Shown: piece by piece, positions 1 through 9,765 of the stretch
Layout of the letters: each line of letters starts with the position of its first letter
Numbering within the stretch: position 1 is the first letter of the stretch
Origin: Talpa occidentalis
Lineage: Eukaryota; Chordata; Mammalia; Eulipotyphla; Talpidae
NCBI RefSeq assembly: GCF_014898055.3
Contig: NW_023604861.1
Location: 93,994,083-94,058,082, forward strand
Length of the DNA stretch: 64,000 bases
Direction: 5' to 3'
Translations under genes and position numbers: made by a program
Notes under the pieces: model-generated
What the model was told of the DNA's origin: nothing
The model's input: the letters and a program-made list of their open reading frames with translations, nothing else
Database searches by the model: none

Positions 1-78
1 GCTGGAGACTGAACTCATGTTGCAGTGGCTGCTGACAGCTTCATAGGTTGTTTTAACCCCTTGCGCCAGCAGGGTGGC
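1..78 (-). repeat. tRNA-derived SINE, cut by window edge
   Basis: This is the tRNA-like head of the recent SINE family in minus orientation. The phrase ttaaccccttgcgcca near its right end matches the other copies in the window. Its tail lies to the left of the window, so its target-site duplication cannot be tested. Confidence 0.85.
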
Positions 79-964
79 TCCACTTGGGTTTTGTTTTTTT
101 GTTTTTGTTTTCAGAACACTGCTTGTTCTATTTAGGGGAATTGCCTTGTCATCTAGAAACACACCAATTTTCTGGAATTCCCCCACTCTGGGGGCTTCTT
201 GCTCTCCTTGGGCTCTGTAGGCCTGTCTGTAGGTTGGTGGTGGTGATGGAGGAGGGGGTAGCCTGCCTCTCTCCTCTCTGGGCTTTATCACCTCTGCAAA
301 GTGTTTTCTGGGGTCCTGGATATAGTTGGCCATTTAATTTTCTTTTCTGTTGCCCACCTGTGACTATGTAGGTGCTTCCTTTCACCAACTCTCTCCCTCT
401 GCAGGACAGCAGCCTTCCTGCCTGCCCTTGATCTGTGCCTTGCTGGGACTTCTCTTCACTGACCTCCCTCAGCGGAGGAAGCTCTCCTTAAGGCCGCCCG
501 CCTGCAACCATGCAGGCCTCTCTTAGCAAATCTTGTCCCTTTCCCTAATAAACCTGCTCTTTAAATATTAAAAAAAAAATTTTTTTTCTTTAGGCATCAC
601 CCTCCTTGCCCTAAATGTGTAACATTAAGGCAGTCTTTGAAATGTGACTGGAATCAGTGATTATACTATTAAGGCAATGTTAATTTCCTGATGGCTACGC
701 TGGGTTTTGTATGCAAGTATCTTTTTTCCCTCCCCATTTCTAGGAGTATCCTTCTTGTAAGTAAATACAGCTAAAATATTTAAGGTGATGACAGGGCATC
801 TTGTGCACCATTTATTGTCATATCATTTAGAAGAAATGGAAAAATTACATATAAAAACACTATGAGAAGGCACATATCACATACATCTACTAAATATTTA
901 CAGTGGGGCAATCTGTGACTCTCTATGTATAGGAGGATGTTATCTGCTTATGCAGAATGTTGTA
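79..964. other. Unassigned intergenic DNA
   Basis: No coding exon is seen. An AATAAA-containing segment near 546-560 is followed by an A-run and T-run, which could be the end of an old LTR or other retroelement, but I cannot name one. The two overlapping ORFs near 84-388 lie in this segment on opposite strands and have no recognisable domain. Confidence 0.5.
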
Positions 965-1710
965 TGTCTTCCTTTCTAATCTGAATGACTTTTATTTAAT
1001 TTTCTAGCTCATTTTTTTTTTTAACTAGAATCATTAGCACCATATTGTATAGAAGTCACCAGAGCAGACATTCTTGCTTCTAATTGTTCCTAATCTTTTG
1101 GGGGAAAGCACTTAGTCTTTTATCAAAGGATGATATCAATTCTGCACTTTTCATAGATACCCTGTGTCAGGGGAGAATTTCCCTTCTATTCCTAGTTTAT
1201 TGAGTGTTCTAGCATAAAAGGATGTTGAATTTTGTTCAGTGATGTTTCTGCATCTATTGAAAAGATAGTTTGTATTTTGGTTCTACAGATATGGTGAATT
1301 ATATTAGTGGATTTTGGGTGTTAGATCACTTTGCATTCCTGGATATTTGGTCATGGTTTATAATTCCTTTTTATGTGTTACTGGATTTGCTAGGATTTTC
1401 TTAAGGATCATTGCATCTATGTTTATAATAGATGCTGGTCTGTAGTTTTCTTTTCTTAAGATGTCTTTTTCTGGTTTTAGCATCAGGGTGTCCTCTTCTA
1501 ATTTTTGGAAAAGTTTGTGAAGAATTGGTATGATTGTTAGAATTCATCTGTGGGTGAACTGTGCCCAGATATGTGTCCAGGTAATTTTGATGTCTATGTT
1601 TGATAAAATGCATCAGTGAAGATATCTGACCTGGGCTTTTCTTTGTTAGTGTTTTTTTGCATTACTAATTCAATCTGTTATAGGTCTACTAAGATTTTCT
1701 ATTTTTTTAA
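965..1710 (-). repeat. Old L1 fragment, ORF2 part
   Basis: The reverse strand carries diverged L1 ORF2 sequence. The plus strand shows the typical reverse-L1 wording around 1400-1480 (a 'gatgctggtctgtagttttc' stretch) and 1630-1645 ('gggcttttctttgtta'). It is heavily mutated with no usable frame. The same old element seems to continue as 3' UTR at 2530-2645, 4127-4345 and 6415-7480, so it is the host for all the insertions in this region. Confidence 0.75.
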
Positions 1711-2529
1711 AGATTTATTTATTTATGCATATAAAAGCTGGGGTATAGGCCAGAGGTATGGGGGGTTGAGGATTCACCAGAGACAGTGTGGGGAGAAGAA
1801 CAGGCAGACTGACTGAAATACACTGCTGAAGGGAGCAGCAGGGTGAGACAGGAGAGGTCTGCTGTGCCATGTGGGTTAGCTCCCTGGCTGTAGATCGAAC
1901 TCGTGCTTCAGTGGCTGGTGATAGCTGATAGTGTTATAGGACAGGGAGAGGGGCAGCCCAAACCCTGCAAACCTGCCTATTCTAAATGGGTTCTGCCATC
2001 CACCGCATCAACACAAAACATATGAGACTTTAATGGGAAGGAACTTTAATAAAACTAGGAAACAATACAGGTAAGGCAAAGAGTCTCGTTTCTAAATGAA
2101 GCACCAAAAGTTACCCGTCCCCTCGTGGGTAAAAGTACATCCATATGGGATCAGCCCAGAACAAGGCCCCAAAGCCTGTCACAAGTCTAAAGCATCTTCC
2201 AGTGGGGACCCACAGAAAAGGGTCACGAACAACCAGACAAGCCCGGAAGGAAAAGAGCAAAATCAACATCAAGATAAAAGCTGCCATTGTCACCTCCCCA
2301 TGGGTCTCACCCACATCTGTGTCACCCAGTCCACGACCAAAAGACAAGCGCAGTTTCTTCACGTGTCTCTAGGCTCCATCCTGCTTCCTTCCTCAGTTTC
2401 TTCTGCAGCTTCTCCTCTTCCTGCTCAGCTCCACCCTCCCTTGGGTGGGGCAGGGAACCTCCCCCTTTCCTGGGGACCACCCTGTTACAATAGCACTGTC
2501 TTTAACCCCTGTGCCACCAGGGAGGCTTC
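1711..2529 (-). repeat. SINE copy split by a solo LTR
   Basis: The SINE tail starts at 1711 (agatttatttatttatgcat) and the body runs to 1931. The tRNA-like head resumes at 2494 and ends near 2529 (taacccctgtgccaccaggg). Joining 1931 to 2494 recreates the usual SINE wording at the junction. The 558 bp between are a solo LTR, so this SINE is older than that LTR. Confidence 0.88.
1932..2489 (-). mobile_element. Solo ERV LTR (ERV1-like), in a SINE
   Basis: The element starts TGTTATAGG and ends GTTACA on the plus strand, so it has the TG...CA termini of a retroviral LTR with short imperfect inverted ends. It is flanked by the 4-bp direct repeat ATAG (1928-1931 and 2490-2493). Minus orientation is favoured because ATTAAA poly(A)-type signals lie about 80% of the way along that strand, leaving a U5-like end of about 100 bp. 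A minus-strand frame at 2111-2362 has a hydrophobic stretch, but I would not call it a gene. No internal retroviral region remains, as expected after LTR-LTR recombination. A 4-bp duplication fits gammaretrovirus-like ERVs. Confidence 0.8.
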
Positions 2530-2645
2530 CAATTACTGTGTTCTTCAACTCCACAATTTCCATTTGATTCTTTTTTATAATTCTATCTCTATTAACATTT
2601 CCATTTGAAGAAACATTGTCATTTCTATTTGAAGAAACATTGTCA
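2530..2645 (-). repeat. Old L1 3' UTR, left piece
   Basis: The plus strand reads like reversed L1M 3' UTR (ccatttgattcttttttata near 2561). Inside it a 24-bp unit is repeated in tandem at 2597-2620 and 2621-2644 with one difference. The piece is interrupted at 2645 by the long LTR and resumes at 4127. Confidence 0.65.
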
Positions 2646-4122
2646 TGAGGAGCCATGCTACTCATGTTGTCTGACAAAAGTCCGGGCATGAGGCAGATTT
2701 CTGAAAAATCAGGAATCTCGTTACCTGACTCCAAGATTCTCCTCATTTGTTTATGGCTAGTTTCTAACCATTGCTAAAATACACATTTAAAAGTAAAACT
2801 GCAAATACTGATCAATTACTGAATAACCAATTTGATGACAAATGGCACTGCATGATACAAATATTACATTTTTTATAAAATTAGTAGTTCTCTGCCAAAA
2901 GGCAGCAATTCAACATTTGGCCTTAAATTAACAAGTGAAAAAACTTCTGGGAACAAAAGGCTGTAAACATGCCTTGGCCAAGTCTTTTAGTATGGATATG
3001 TGGACTTTTGAGGCAAGGGCTAATTGGAGAACGAAAGTCTTTTACTTTAAAGTTAAAGATAACAGTTGAATGTCTGAAGTGAGCCAAGCTCCAAGTATAA
3101 GAAAACTCTTGATAAGCCAGAGGGCACCATAGTCAGACTCCTGCTAACTTATTCCGGTTTATTTAGGGCTAATTGGTATGGTACTATTAGAGTATACAGA
3201 GTATACATTCAAGAATAAATCAGCAGCAGTCTTGTAACTAGTGAGCTAGTTATAACCATCCTTGGCCATGCCTCTGATAAAATATTGGTAACTCCTTACA
3301 ACTACAAACAACAAGCAACTATCTTACAGAGAAAGGAATTTTCCTTTAATCTTAAAGTTAGATACGGAAACTAGGCTGACTAGATAAGTAGAAGAATAAT
3401 AAATAGAAAACTCTTTGTTTCGATTAGGAAAATCCCTCCCTTAATTGAGAACTGGGGGCTAGGGAAGAGTCAGTGTGGCTTGCCTGGCATTAACGCCCTC
3501 CAGGCCCTTGGTTCTTTAATAGCCAATCAATATTAAAACAATATACTATAGATGATAACTTCTATATAAAAGCCTTCTGTTTTTTGCTTTAATCAATTAG
3601 TTATATGTTAGTCTAAACTTTATAGGTTAGCTAGAAAAAATCCCTTTGTCTCCCTTCCCCATGTAGCTTCCTGCCCTTTGTTTCTCTTAGCCCTTAGTTA
3701 ATCCCTTCATTATAGTAAACATAGAAATGTTAGTGCAGCTGCATAAGTCTTTTGCTAGTAATAAAAAGACTGGTTGTTTAAGATAAATGACTATTCTGAG
3801 AAACTTTTTTTTTAGCTAATGTGCCTCCTTTAAATAAAAAAATAACGAATGTCACAGCCTCTGAGAAAGGGTAAATCAACCCTTGCTGTTCTGGAAAAGA
3901 TGTGACGGTTATCTTCCCTAAAGCATATGCTTATGCACTCTCCCAGTTTGCTTGAAATGTATAAATAAAGGGCTGCTGAGAACTTCAGCAGGACGATGCC
4001 TGCACCCTGACCGAGTGTCCACTTCTCATTCCCCTTCCCAAATCATTCTCTACAATTGCGCCGACACCTTCCCATCCTTCAGGAAACCCTGACACCCAGA
4101 CTGCTGCGGCTGGCTCGCAACA
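2646..4122 (+). mobile_element. Long betaretrovirus-like solo LTR
   Basis: The element begins TGAGGAGCC and ends CGCAACA and is flanked by GTCA at 2642-2645 and 4123-4126. Removing it rejoins the old L1 3' UTR. At 1477 bp it is unusually long for an LTR, recalling the MMTV type. Near 3959-3969 is a TATA-like TATAAATAAA immediately followed by a short R/U5-like end with a small hairpin (gctgctgagaacttcagcag). U3 is A/T-rich and stop-rich, so there is no long plus-strand frame like the superantigen gene of MMTV. The right boundary is firm. The left boundary rests on the 4-bp repeat and a TG start; a 6-bp duplication would be more usual for this class. Confidence 0.65.
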
Positions 4123-4126
4123 GTCA

Positions 4127-4345
4127 TTATATCTTCCACCACGTTTTCAATCATGGTTTTCTTTATTTTTTTACTAAACATATTTATAGTTGCTACTTTA
4201 ATGTCTTTGTTAAATCTGATATCTGGTTCCTTTTACAGGCAGTTTCTATTTCCTGGGGTTTTTTTTCCCCTCCTCCTGTGTGTGGGTTATTCTTTCTTAG
4301 TTCTTTGTATGTATTGTAGTTTTTTATTGGAAACTGGGCATTTTA
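4127..4345 (-). repeat. Old L1 3' UTR, middle piece
   Basis: This continues the old L1 3' UTR on the reverse strand: ttaatgtctttgttaaatct near 4198 and attggaaactgggcatttta up to 4345. The last 17 bases (4329-4345) are the left target-site duplication of the younger L1 that follows. Confidence 0.7.
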
Positions 4346-4532
4346 TTTTTTTTAATATTTTATTTTATATAATACATCATTTTTTATCTTTGTACAATGT
4401 ATGCATTTTCATTTTGGTTATATTCCCCATACAATTGCACCCCCCTCCCCCCTATTTTGACTCTAGTTCTTCCTATCCCTGCCCCTCCTTCCTCCCCCCA
4501 CCTCCCCGTAGTGTGTCTGTGGTTTATAGTTG

Positions 4533-5007
4533 TGTTACAGGGCAGCCCCGATACAAAACGGGGTGCCTGACTGTGGGTCCTCACCCGCGCGCTTAAAAGG
4601 ACTTATCAATACTCCACTGCAGGCACGCACGAAAGGTTAATAAAAGGTTTATTTATAAGGGAAGGGGAAATGAGGAAATGTACAGCTCAGGGAGTAAAGT
4701 GGGAGACAAAGTTTTAAATGAGTCCTACCTGATCGGCCGATCTGGAATCCCAAATGGCACTCTGAGAGCTGGCTGCAAGCCAGGAGCCCTGAAGCCAGGA
4801 GGCGAGCGAGAGAGCCACCCCCAAGCCCACGTGTTTGGTTTTTACACCAACCCTGGCTGTTTAACTCCACCCTCAGGTCCCAGCCACCTGCCCTTTGGTG
4901 GTGGTGGGATTTGTCTTTCCCAATGTCTTGATGGCTTTAGTCTGGAGTGGGAGTGGAGTCCGCAAAGCCTGTATGGGATTAGCTCAGGACATCATTTCCC
5001 CCTAACA
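4533..5007 (-). mobile_element. Solo ERV LTR (ERV1-like), in young L1
   Basis: The element is 475 bp with TGTTACAGG...CCTAACA termini and a perfect 4-bp duplication GTTG (4529-4532 and 5008-5011). Excising it restores the L1 3' UTR. On the minus strand AATAAA (within ttataaataaacc, near 4650) lies about 120 bp before the element's 3' end, so the LTR is in minus orientation. Its last bases (gggctgccctgtaaca on the minus strand) resemble the end of the LTR at 1932-2489, which suggests related but distinct families. Confidence 0.88.
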
Positions 5008-5601
5008 GTTGCTTGTTGATTTTAATTATTACTTTGTATTGATTAGTCTTTTTCCTGGTCTCCTATTTAGGTTTTCTAAATTCCTGCTATGAGTGAGACC
5101 ATCCAGTAATTTTCTTTTTCTTTCTGACTTATTTCGCTGGGCATGATCCCTTCCAGCTCCATCCATGTTGCTGCAAATTGCATGTGATTATCTTTTTTGA
5201 ATGCTGAGTAATATTCCATGGTGTATATGTACCACATCTTCTTGATCCAGTCATCTATTTTTGGGCATTTGGGTTGTTTCCAAAGCTTAGCTATTGTAAA
5301 TAGTGCTGCAGGTGCTCTTTGGAATTGATGTTTCTGTGTCCTCTGGGTAAATACCTAGGAGTGGAATTGCTGGATCATATGGAAGCTCTATGTTTAGTAG
5401 GTCAAGAAATCTCCACACAGCTCTCCGTAGTGGTTGGACCAGTTTGCACTCCCACCAGCAGTGCAGAAGAGTTCCTTTTTCTCCACAACCTCGCCAACAT
5501 TTGCTGTTGCTAGTTTTTTTAATATGTGCCATTCTCACTGATGTGAGATGGTATCTCATTGTAGTTTTGGTTTGCATTTCCCTGATTACAAGTGATGTTG
5601 A

Positions 5602-5916
5602 GGGCCTCCCCGGTGGTGCAGTGGTTGAGCGCTGGGTTGCGAAGCTGCCCGCAGCCTCTGCGGTGCCGGTTCGATCCCCGGCTGCTTCCCGGCCACCAGA
5701 GGAGGGTCCCACATGGCGCGCAGACCTCTCCTGCCGCCCGCTGCTCCCCTCAGCAGTGTACTTCGGTCCTTCTGCCTGCTCTGCTCCCCGCTCTGGCTCT
5801 GGTGAATTCTCTCTCCCTCCCACGCTTCTGACTGTACCCAGTGCATGTATAAAAAAACAAACAAACAAACAAATAAATAAATAAAACATGCCTCTATTGA
5901 AAAAAAAAAACAAAAA
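5602..5916 (+). repeat. tRNA-derived SINE in young L1
   Basis: The clearest full copy of the SINE. The head starts GGGCCTCCCCGG. A box-like tggtgcagtgg is at 5614-5624 and the B box ggttcgatccc at 5668-5678, the internal Pol III promoter pair of tRNA-derived SINEs. The tail is an (AAAT/AAAC)-rich run. Its target-site duplication is the perfect 14-mer acaagtgatgttga at 5588-5601 and 5917-5930. Confidence 0.93.
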
Positions 5917-6414
5917 ACAAGTGATGTTGAACATTTTTTCATATGCCTGTTGGCCATTTGCATTTCCTCTTCAGAGAAGTTTCTTTTTAGCTCTTCTGCC
6001 CATTTTTTGACTGGATTATTTTCTTTGTTGTTGTTGAGTCTCATCAGCTCTTTGTAGATTTTTGTGATCAGTCCTTTATCATTAGTGTTGTGTGCAAAAA
6101 TGTTCTCCCAGTCGGTGGGGTTTCTCTTTGTTGTGGTTATTGTCTCTTTTGCTGTGCAGAAGCTCTTTAATTTGATGTAGTCCCAGCTGTTTATCTTTGC
6201 CTTCACTATCACTGCTTTGGGTGATGTGTCTGTAAAGATGTCTTTGATGTGCAAATCACGTAGTGTTTCACCTATATTTCCTTCTATGTATTTTATGGTT
6301 TCAGGTCTTTTGTCTAGTTCTTTAATCCATTTTGAGTTGTTTTTTGTGCATGGTGTGAGGTAGTAGTTGAGTTTCATTCTTTTGCATGTAGCGACCCGGA
6401 AATTGGGCATTTTA

Positions 6415-7480
6415 GATAATATATTTCACAAATCTGGTTCCCAAGATTGTAACCTTTATTTACATGTTTAATTGTTTAGTGATAGGATTACTTTAGTCCC
6501 TCTGCCTCCCACAGTGTGAAGCTGCAGATGTTGCATCTTAAAGGGTGCAATGGTGAGTCTGGCTTTATCACCTTGTGATGACACTGTTTTTGGCAAGTCC
6601 ATCTTTGACTGTCTATTCTGCTAATAACACCCATTTGTTAAGTGCACACATTTCTGCTTGATTTTTATTGTTTTCAACAATGTTGCAGGGCATGCATTGC
6701 TCTAGGGTGGGAATCCAATAAAATTCAGGCTTTTTGGCAGGGATTAGACTTGAGGTCAGTGTTGACTTCTTCTGGCACATGGAGCCCCCTCCACAGTGCT
6801 TTCCCCACTTCTCTCTAGCAAACTAACCTGCAGCTTAGCTGATAGAGCCAACAAAACTATCAATCTCTCTTCTTATTTAATGTAATTTATTTTTTAATTT
6901 TTTTAAATTTTCTATTTTTTACATCATTGAAAACTATCCAATCTCTTTCCAAATATCTTTCACCACCACTTCTACTGTTTTTGAGAGCACTTTCAGGTTT
7001 GAGCCTTTTCACACTCTTTTGCCAATGACTTCAGTTCCTGGAAGGAGGGATTTGGAGCTCCCTGCTGCTGGCCTTCTTCCTGGGGAAAATCTCTGCACAC
7101 ACTCTGGTGCTGGAGATGGGGATGATGACAGCGTCTCTCTGAGGGATGTGCCACCTCTAGGAGCTGACTGCTCAGTGCCAGTCAGACAGTCAATGAGAGA
7201 CTTGCAGGCGGCCTCTCAGGTCTTCTTGTCTTGACTGTTCTGATGGGAATTCCCCACTCATGAGCTGAGACTAGAGGAAATTGTGCATCCAGAATTTTCA
7301 GTCATGTCTTGCTCATTGTAGAACCGTAGTTCCTCCAGTGGGGACTGAGCAGAAGACAGCCCTTCTTAACTGACTCCACCCCGAATCACCTCACCAGCAG
7401 ATAGGCTGGGGAGACATCAATGTGGGGTAACTGTGTTTCTGATTGTAAATTCTTCCTACATGTTGAATCTGAATGTCTTT
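6415..7480 (-). repeat. Old L1 3' UTR, right piece, grading into unassigned DNA
   Basis: Directly after the young L1 the plus strand resumes reversed old-L1 3' UTR wording (gataatatatttcacaaatctgg). Similarity fades after about 6750. A frame at 7019-7234 has no recognisable domain. No host gene is seen. Confidence 0.5.
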
Positions 7481-7488
7481 TTTTTTTT

Positions 7489-7754
7489 TAAGATTTATTT
7501 ATTTATGCATATAAGAGCTGGGGTTTAGGCCAGAGGTGTGGGGGTGAGAGGATTCACCAGAGACAGAGTGGGGAACAGAACAGGCAGATTGACCAAAGTA
7601 CACTGCTGAGGGGAGCAGCTGGCGAGTCAGGAGAGGTCTGCTGCGCCATGTGGGCAACTGCTCCTTGCCCAGCTGGGGAATCGAACTCGTGTTGGGGAGG
7701 CTGCAGACAGCTTCATAGGTTGCGTCTTAACCCCTTGCGCCACCAGGGAGGCCC
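7489..7754 (-). repeat. tRNA-derived SINE
   Basis: A complete minus-oriented copy from agatttatttatttatgcat (7491) to the head at ccaccagggaggccc (7740-7754). The target-site duplication is not obvious. Confidence 0.9.
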
Positions 7755-9473
7755 AACTCTGTAGTTTCATTTACAAATGTGGAGACTGAGGGATAGAGAT
7801 ATTAACTATATCCAAAGCCCCATAGACTTAGATGCCCAGGCAGCCTGGTCTATGTACCTCCCCACACAATGCTGCCCTCGTCCAAGGGACAGAGGCGCTG
7901 GTTTTCTTATAACTTGGGGTAAATGTCCATCACAATAAATTACCTGGGCATATATCTTTGAGGATCAGTAACACCGAAGTTCTTTGCACACAAGGGAAAA
8001 TGGGCAGGGGCACTAAAACAAGAAACTGACTGTGCTGACCATTTTCTCCATCCTGTGATGGTGTGAACGTGACTCTGCAATGTTCCCAGCATAAATCTGA
8101 GGAATGATGCAATAGCGGGTAGGTATCACTGGACTTTTCTTGTAAGTTGAACAAACACTTGAAATTCTACCCCTCCCTTCTCTTTTCATAACAGGTGGCC
8201 TTACTTTGTCATGTGAACTCAGGTTTTCCACGTTCTGATCAGAAGTTACCAGCCGGCAATGGTTAGGGCTAGCACATTATATAAACTTCTCTTTTTTTTT
8301 TGGTTAAGAATCTTGGGACATTTATTTCCCAGAGGTAGATCCTTGGAGTTTACTTAACAGACTTCCAGCATGCTGCCTGGGTCGGCAGGAGATGGGCCCT
8401 GTCCTTGGGCAATGTTCTCAACTTTTGGCCTTTGAACCCCACACTGGACTCCTCTAGGGCAGGGAATGGGAAAATCCTCCCTTAGGATAAGTTGTGGATC
8501 AGCAAGATTCATCAGCACCAAATAACAGACACTGACTCAGGAGCTGATTAAGAAAAGGGAAGTGAGGGCCAGCCATGGATGCCAAAGGTGGGAGGAATGG
8601 CCTAGAACTGAGTTTGAACAGACAGGAGCCAGGCCACTTAGAGGGTCTTGGCAGCGGTGACAGTTCCAGAGTTTGGACCAGATGCCGTCATTGGGTGAAA
8701 ATTTCCACCATCTCCCTGTCCTTGTGCTTCTTGCTCCAAAGCCAGTTACCCAGGAAAGCGAGTCCAACTGGTTAAGCTTAAATCAGTGCAGGAGACCAGC
8801 AATTGGTGGTTCTAAGGTAGTGAGAGAGAAGCGAGGCGGCAGGAGACTTGGTGGATCCTTTTGACTTATCAAGTGGGAGGATGGATTTCTGGATGGATCA
8901 CTGTGCACCAAGACTGTACACAGTAGGTGTCGGACAATTCCCCCAAGGAAATTAGAGTGATGTTAGGAAGGAAGAAGAGAGGTGATGTGGCCAGTGTTAA
9001 ACGTCCAGCTCAGTTTGCAATGCCAGAAGCTGTTGTTCTTGTGATGTTTCCAAATGGATGACATCTCAGGTGGGAGTCAGGACTGCAGACTGCAGGTTCT
9101 ATGGCTTATCCACCCCTAAGATGTGCTTTTCCATATACCCAGGCTGAGAACCTTGGAATTTACTTAACAGACTTTCAGAATGCCTCCTGGGTCAGCAGAG
9201 ATGGGCCTTGTCCTCAATCAATGGTCTCAACCTGGTGGTCTATGGCACAGTGTAAGCCATGGGGGTTGCGTGGATTACTAGTCAGAGCTAAAGTCCCAGA
9301 ATTTGTGGGTGATTATTTAAAAAAAACTTTGCAAGGTTAATGTTAAAATAATGTCACTCTATGAAATTCTGTGTTAAATGGGAAAGACAGGTGAGGTGTG
9401 CTGCTAAGAACGTTGGAGGTATTGTCAGAGTGTGTTTGGTTTGTGAATGTCAGTTGGTATAAATACTGCTTCC
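7755..9473. other. Unassigned intergenic DNA
   Basis: No recent repeat or coding exon is recognised. Short frames on both strands near 8013-8231, 8537-8864 and 9101-9340 lack domains and overlap each other. Two stretches are alike: 8330-8410 and 9150-9215 both contain 'tttacttaacagact' followed by a 'tcagcaggagatgggcc'-like phrase, suggesting an old local duplication or two copies of an unidentified repeat. Confidence 0.5.
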
Positions 9474-9483
9474 ATTTTACACA

Positions 9484-9755
9484 ATTTTTTTTGAAGATTT
9501 ATTTATTTATGCATACAAGAGCTGGGGTACAGGCCAGAGATGTGGGGATGAGAGGACTCACTAGAGACAGAGTAGGGAACAGAACAGGCAGACTGACTGA
9601 AATACACCGCTGAGGGGAGCAGCAGGAGAGACAGGAGAGGTCTGCTGCGCCATGTGGCTTTCTCTCTGGCTGGCTGGGGATCGAACTCATGCTGCAGAGG
9701 TTGCGGATTGCTTCATAGTGTGGTGCTTAACCCCTTGCACCACCAGGCAGGCCCT
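9484..9755 (-). repeat. tRNA-derived SINE
   Basis: A full minus copy with the direct repeat attttacaca at 9474-9483 and 9756-9765 as target-site duplication. Confidence 0.92.
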
Positions 9756-9765
9756 ATTTTACACA

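Larger units (their letters stand above)
4346..6397 (-). mobile_element. Young L1, 5'-truncated, carrying an LTR and a SINE
   Basis: This is the 3' part of an L1 of the same family as the full-length copy at 11980, in minus orientation. It covers the C-terminal part of ORF2 plus the 3' UTR. Its target-site duplication is 17 bp with one mismatch (4329-4345 and 6398-6414, GGAAA[C/T]TGGGCATTTTA). Two later insertions interrupt it: the solo LTR at 4533-5007 and the SINE at 5602-5916. Between the poly(A) end and the conserved tatattccccatac block it has about 50-60 bp absent from the two other young copies in this window. The ORF2 frame continues into the old flank at one end and into the SINE at the other, so long minus-strand ORFs here are chimeric and not genes. 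Confidence 0.92.

Noticed and set aside
2111..2362. Minus ORF with a hydrophobic stretch inside the solo LTR
   Set aside because: Could be leftover retroviral coding sequence, but it is short, lies in an LTR, and no retroviral family motif can be confirmed.
5287..6410. Long minus-strand ORFs of 215 and 274 residues
   Set aside because: They are L1 ORF2 joined to SINE sequence and to the old flank, not host genes.
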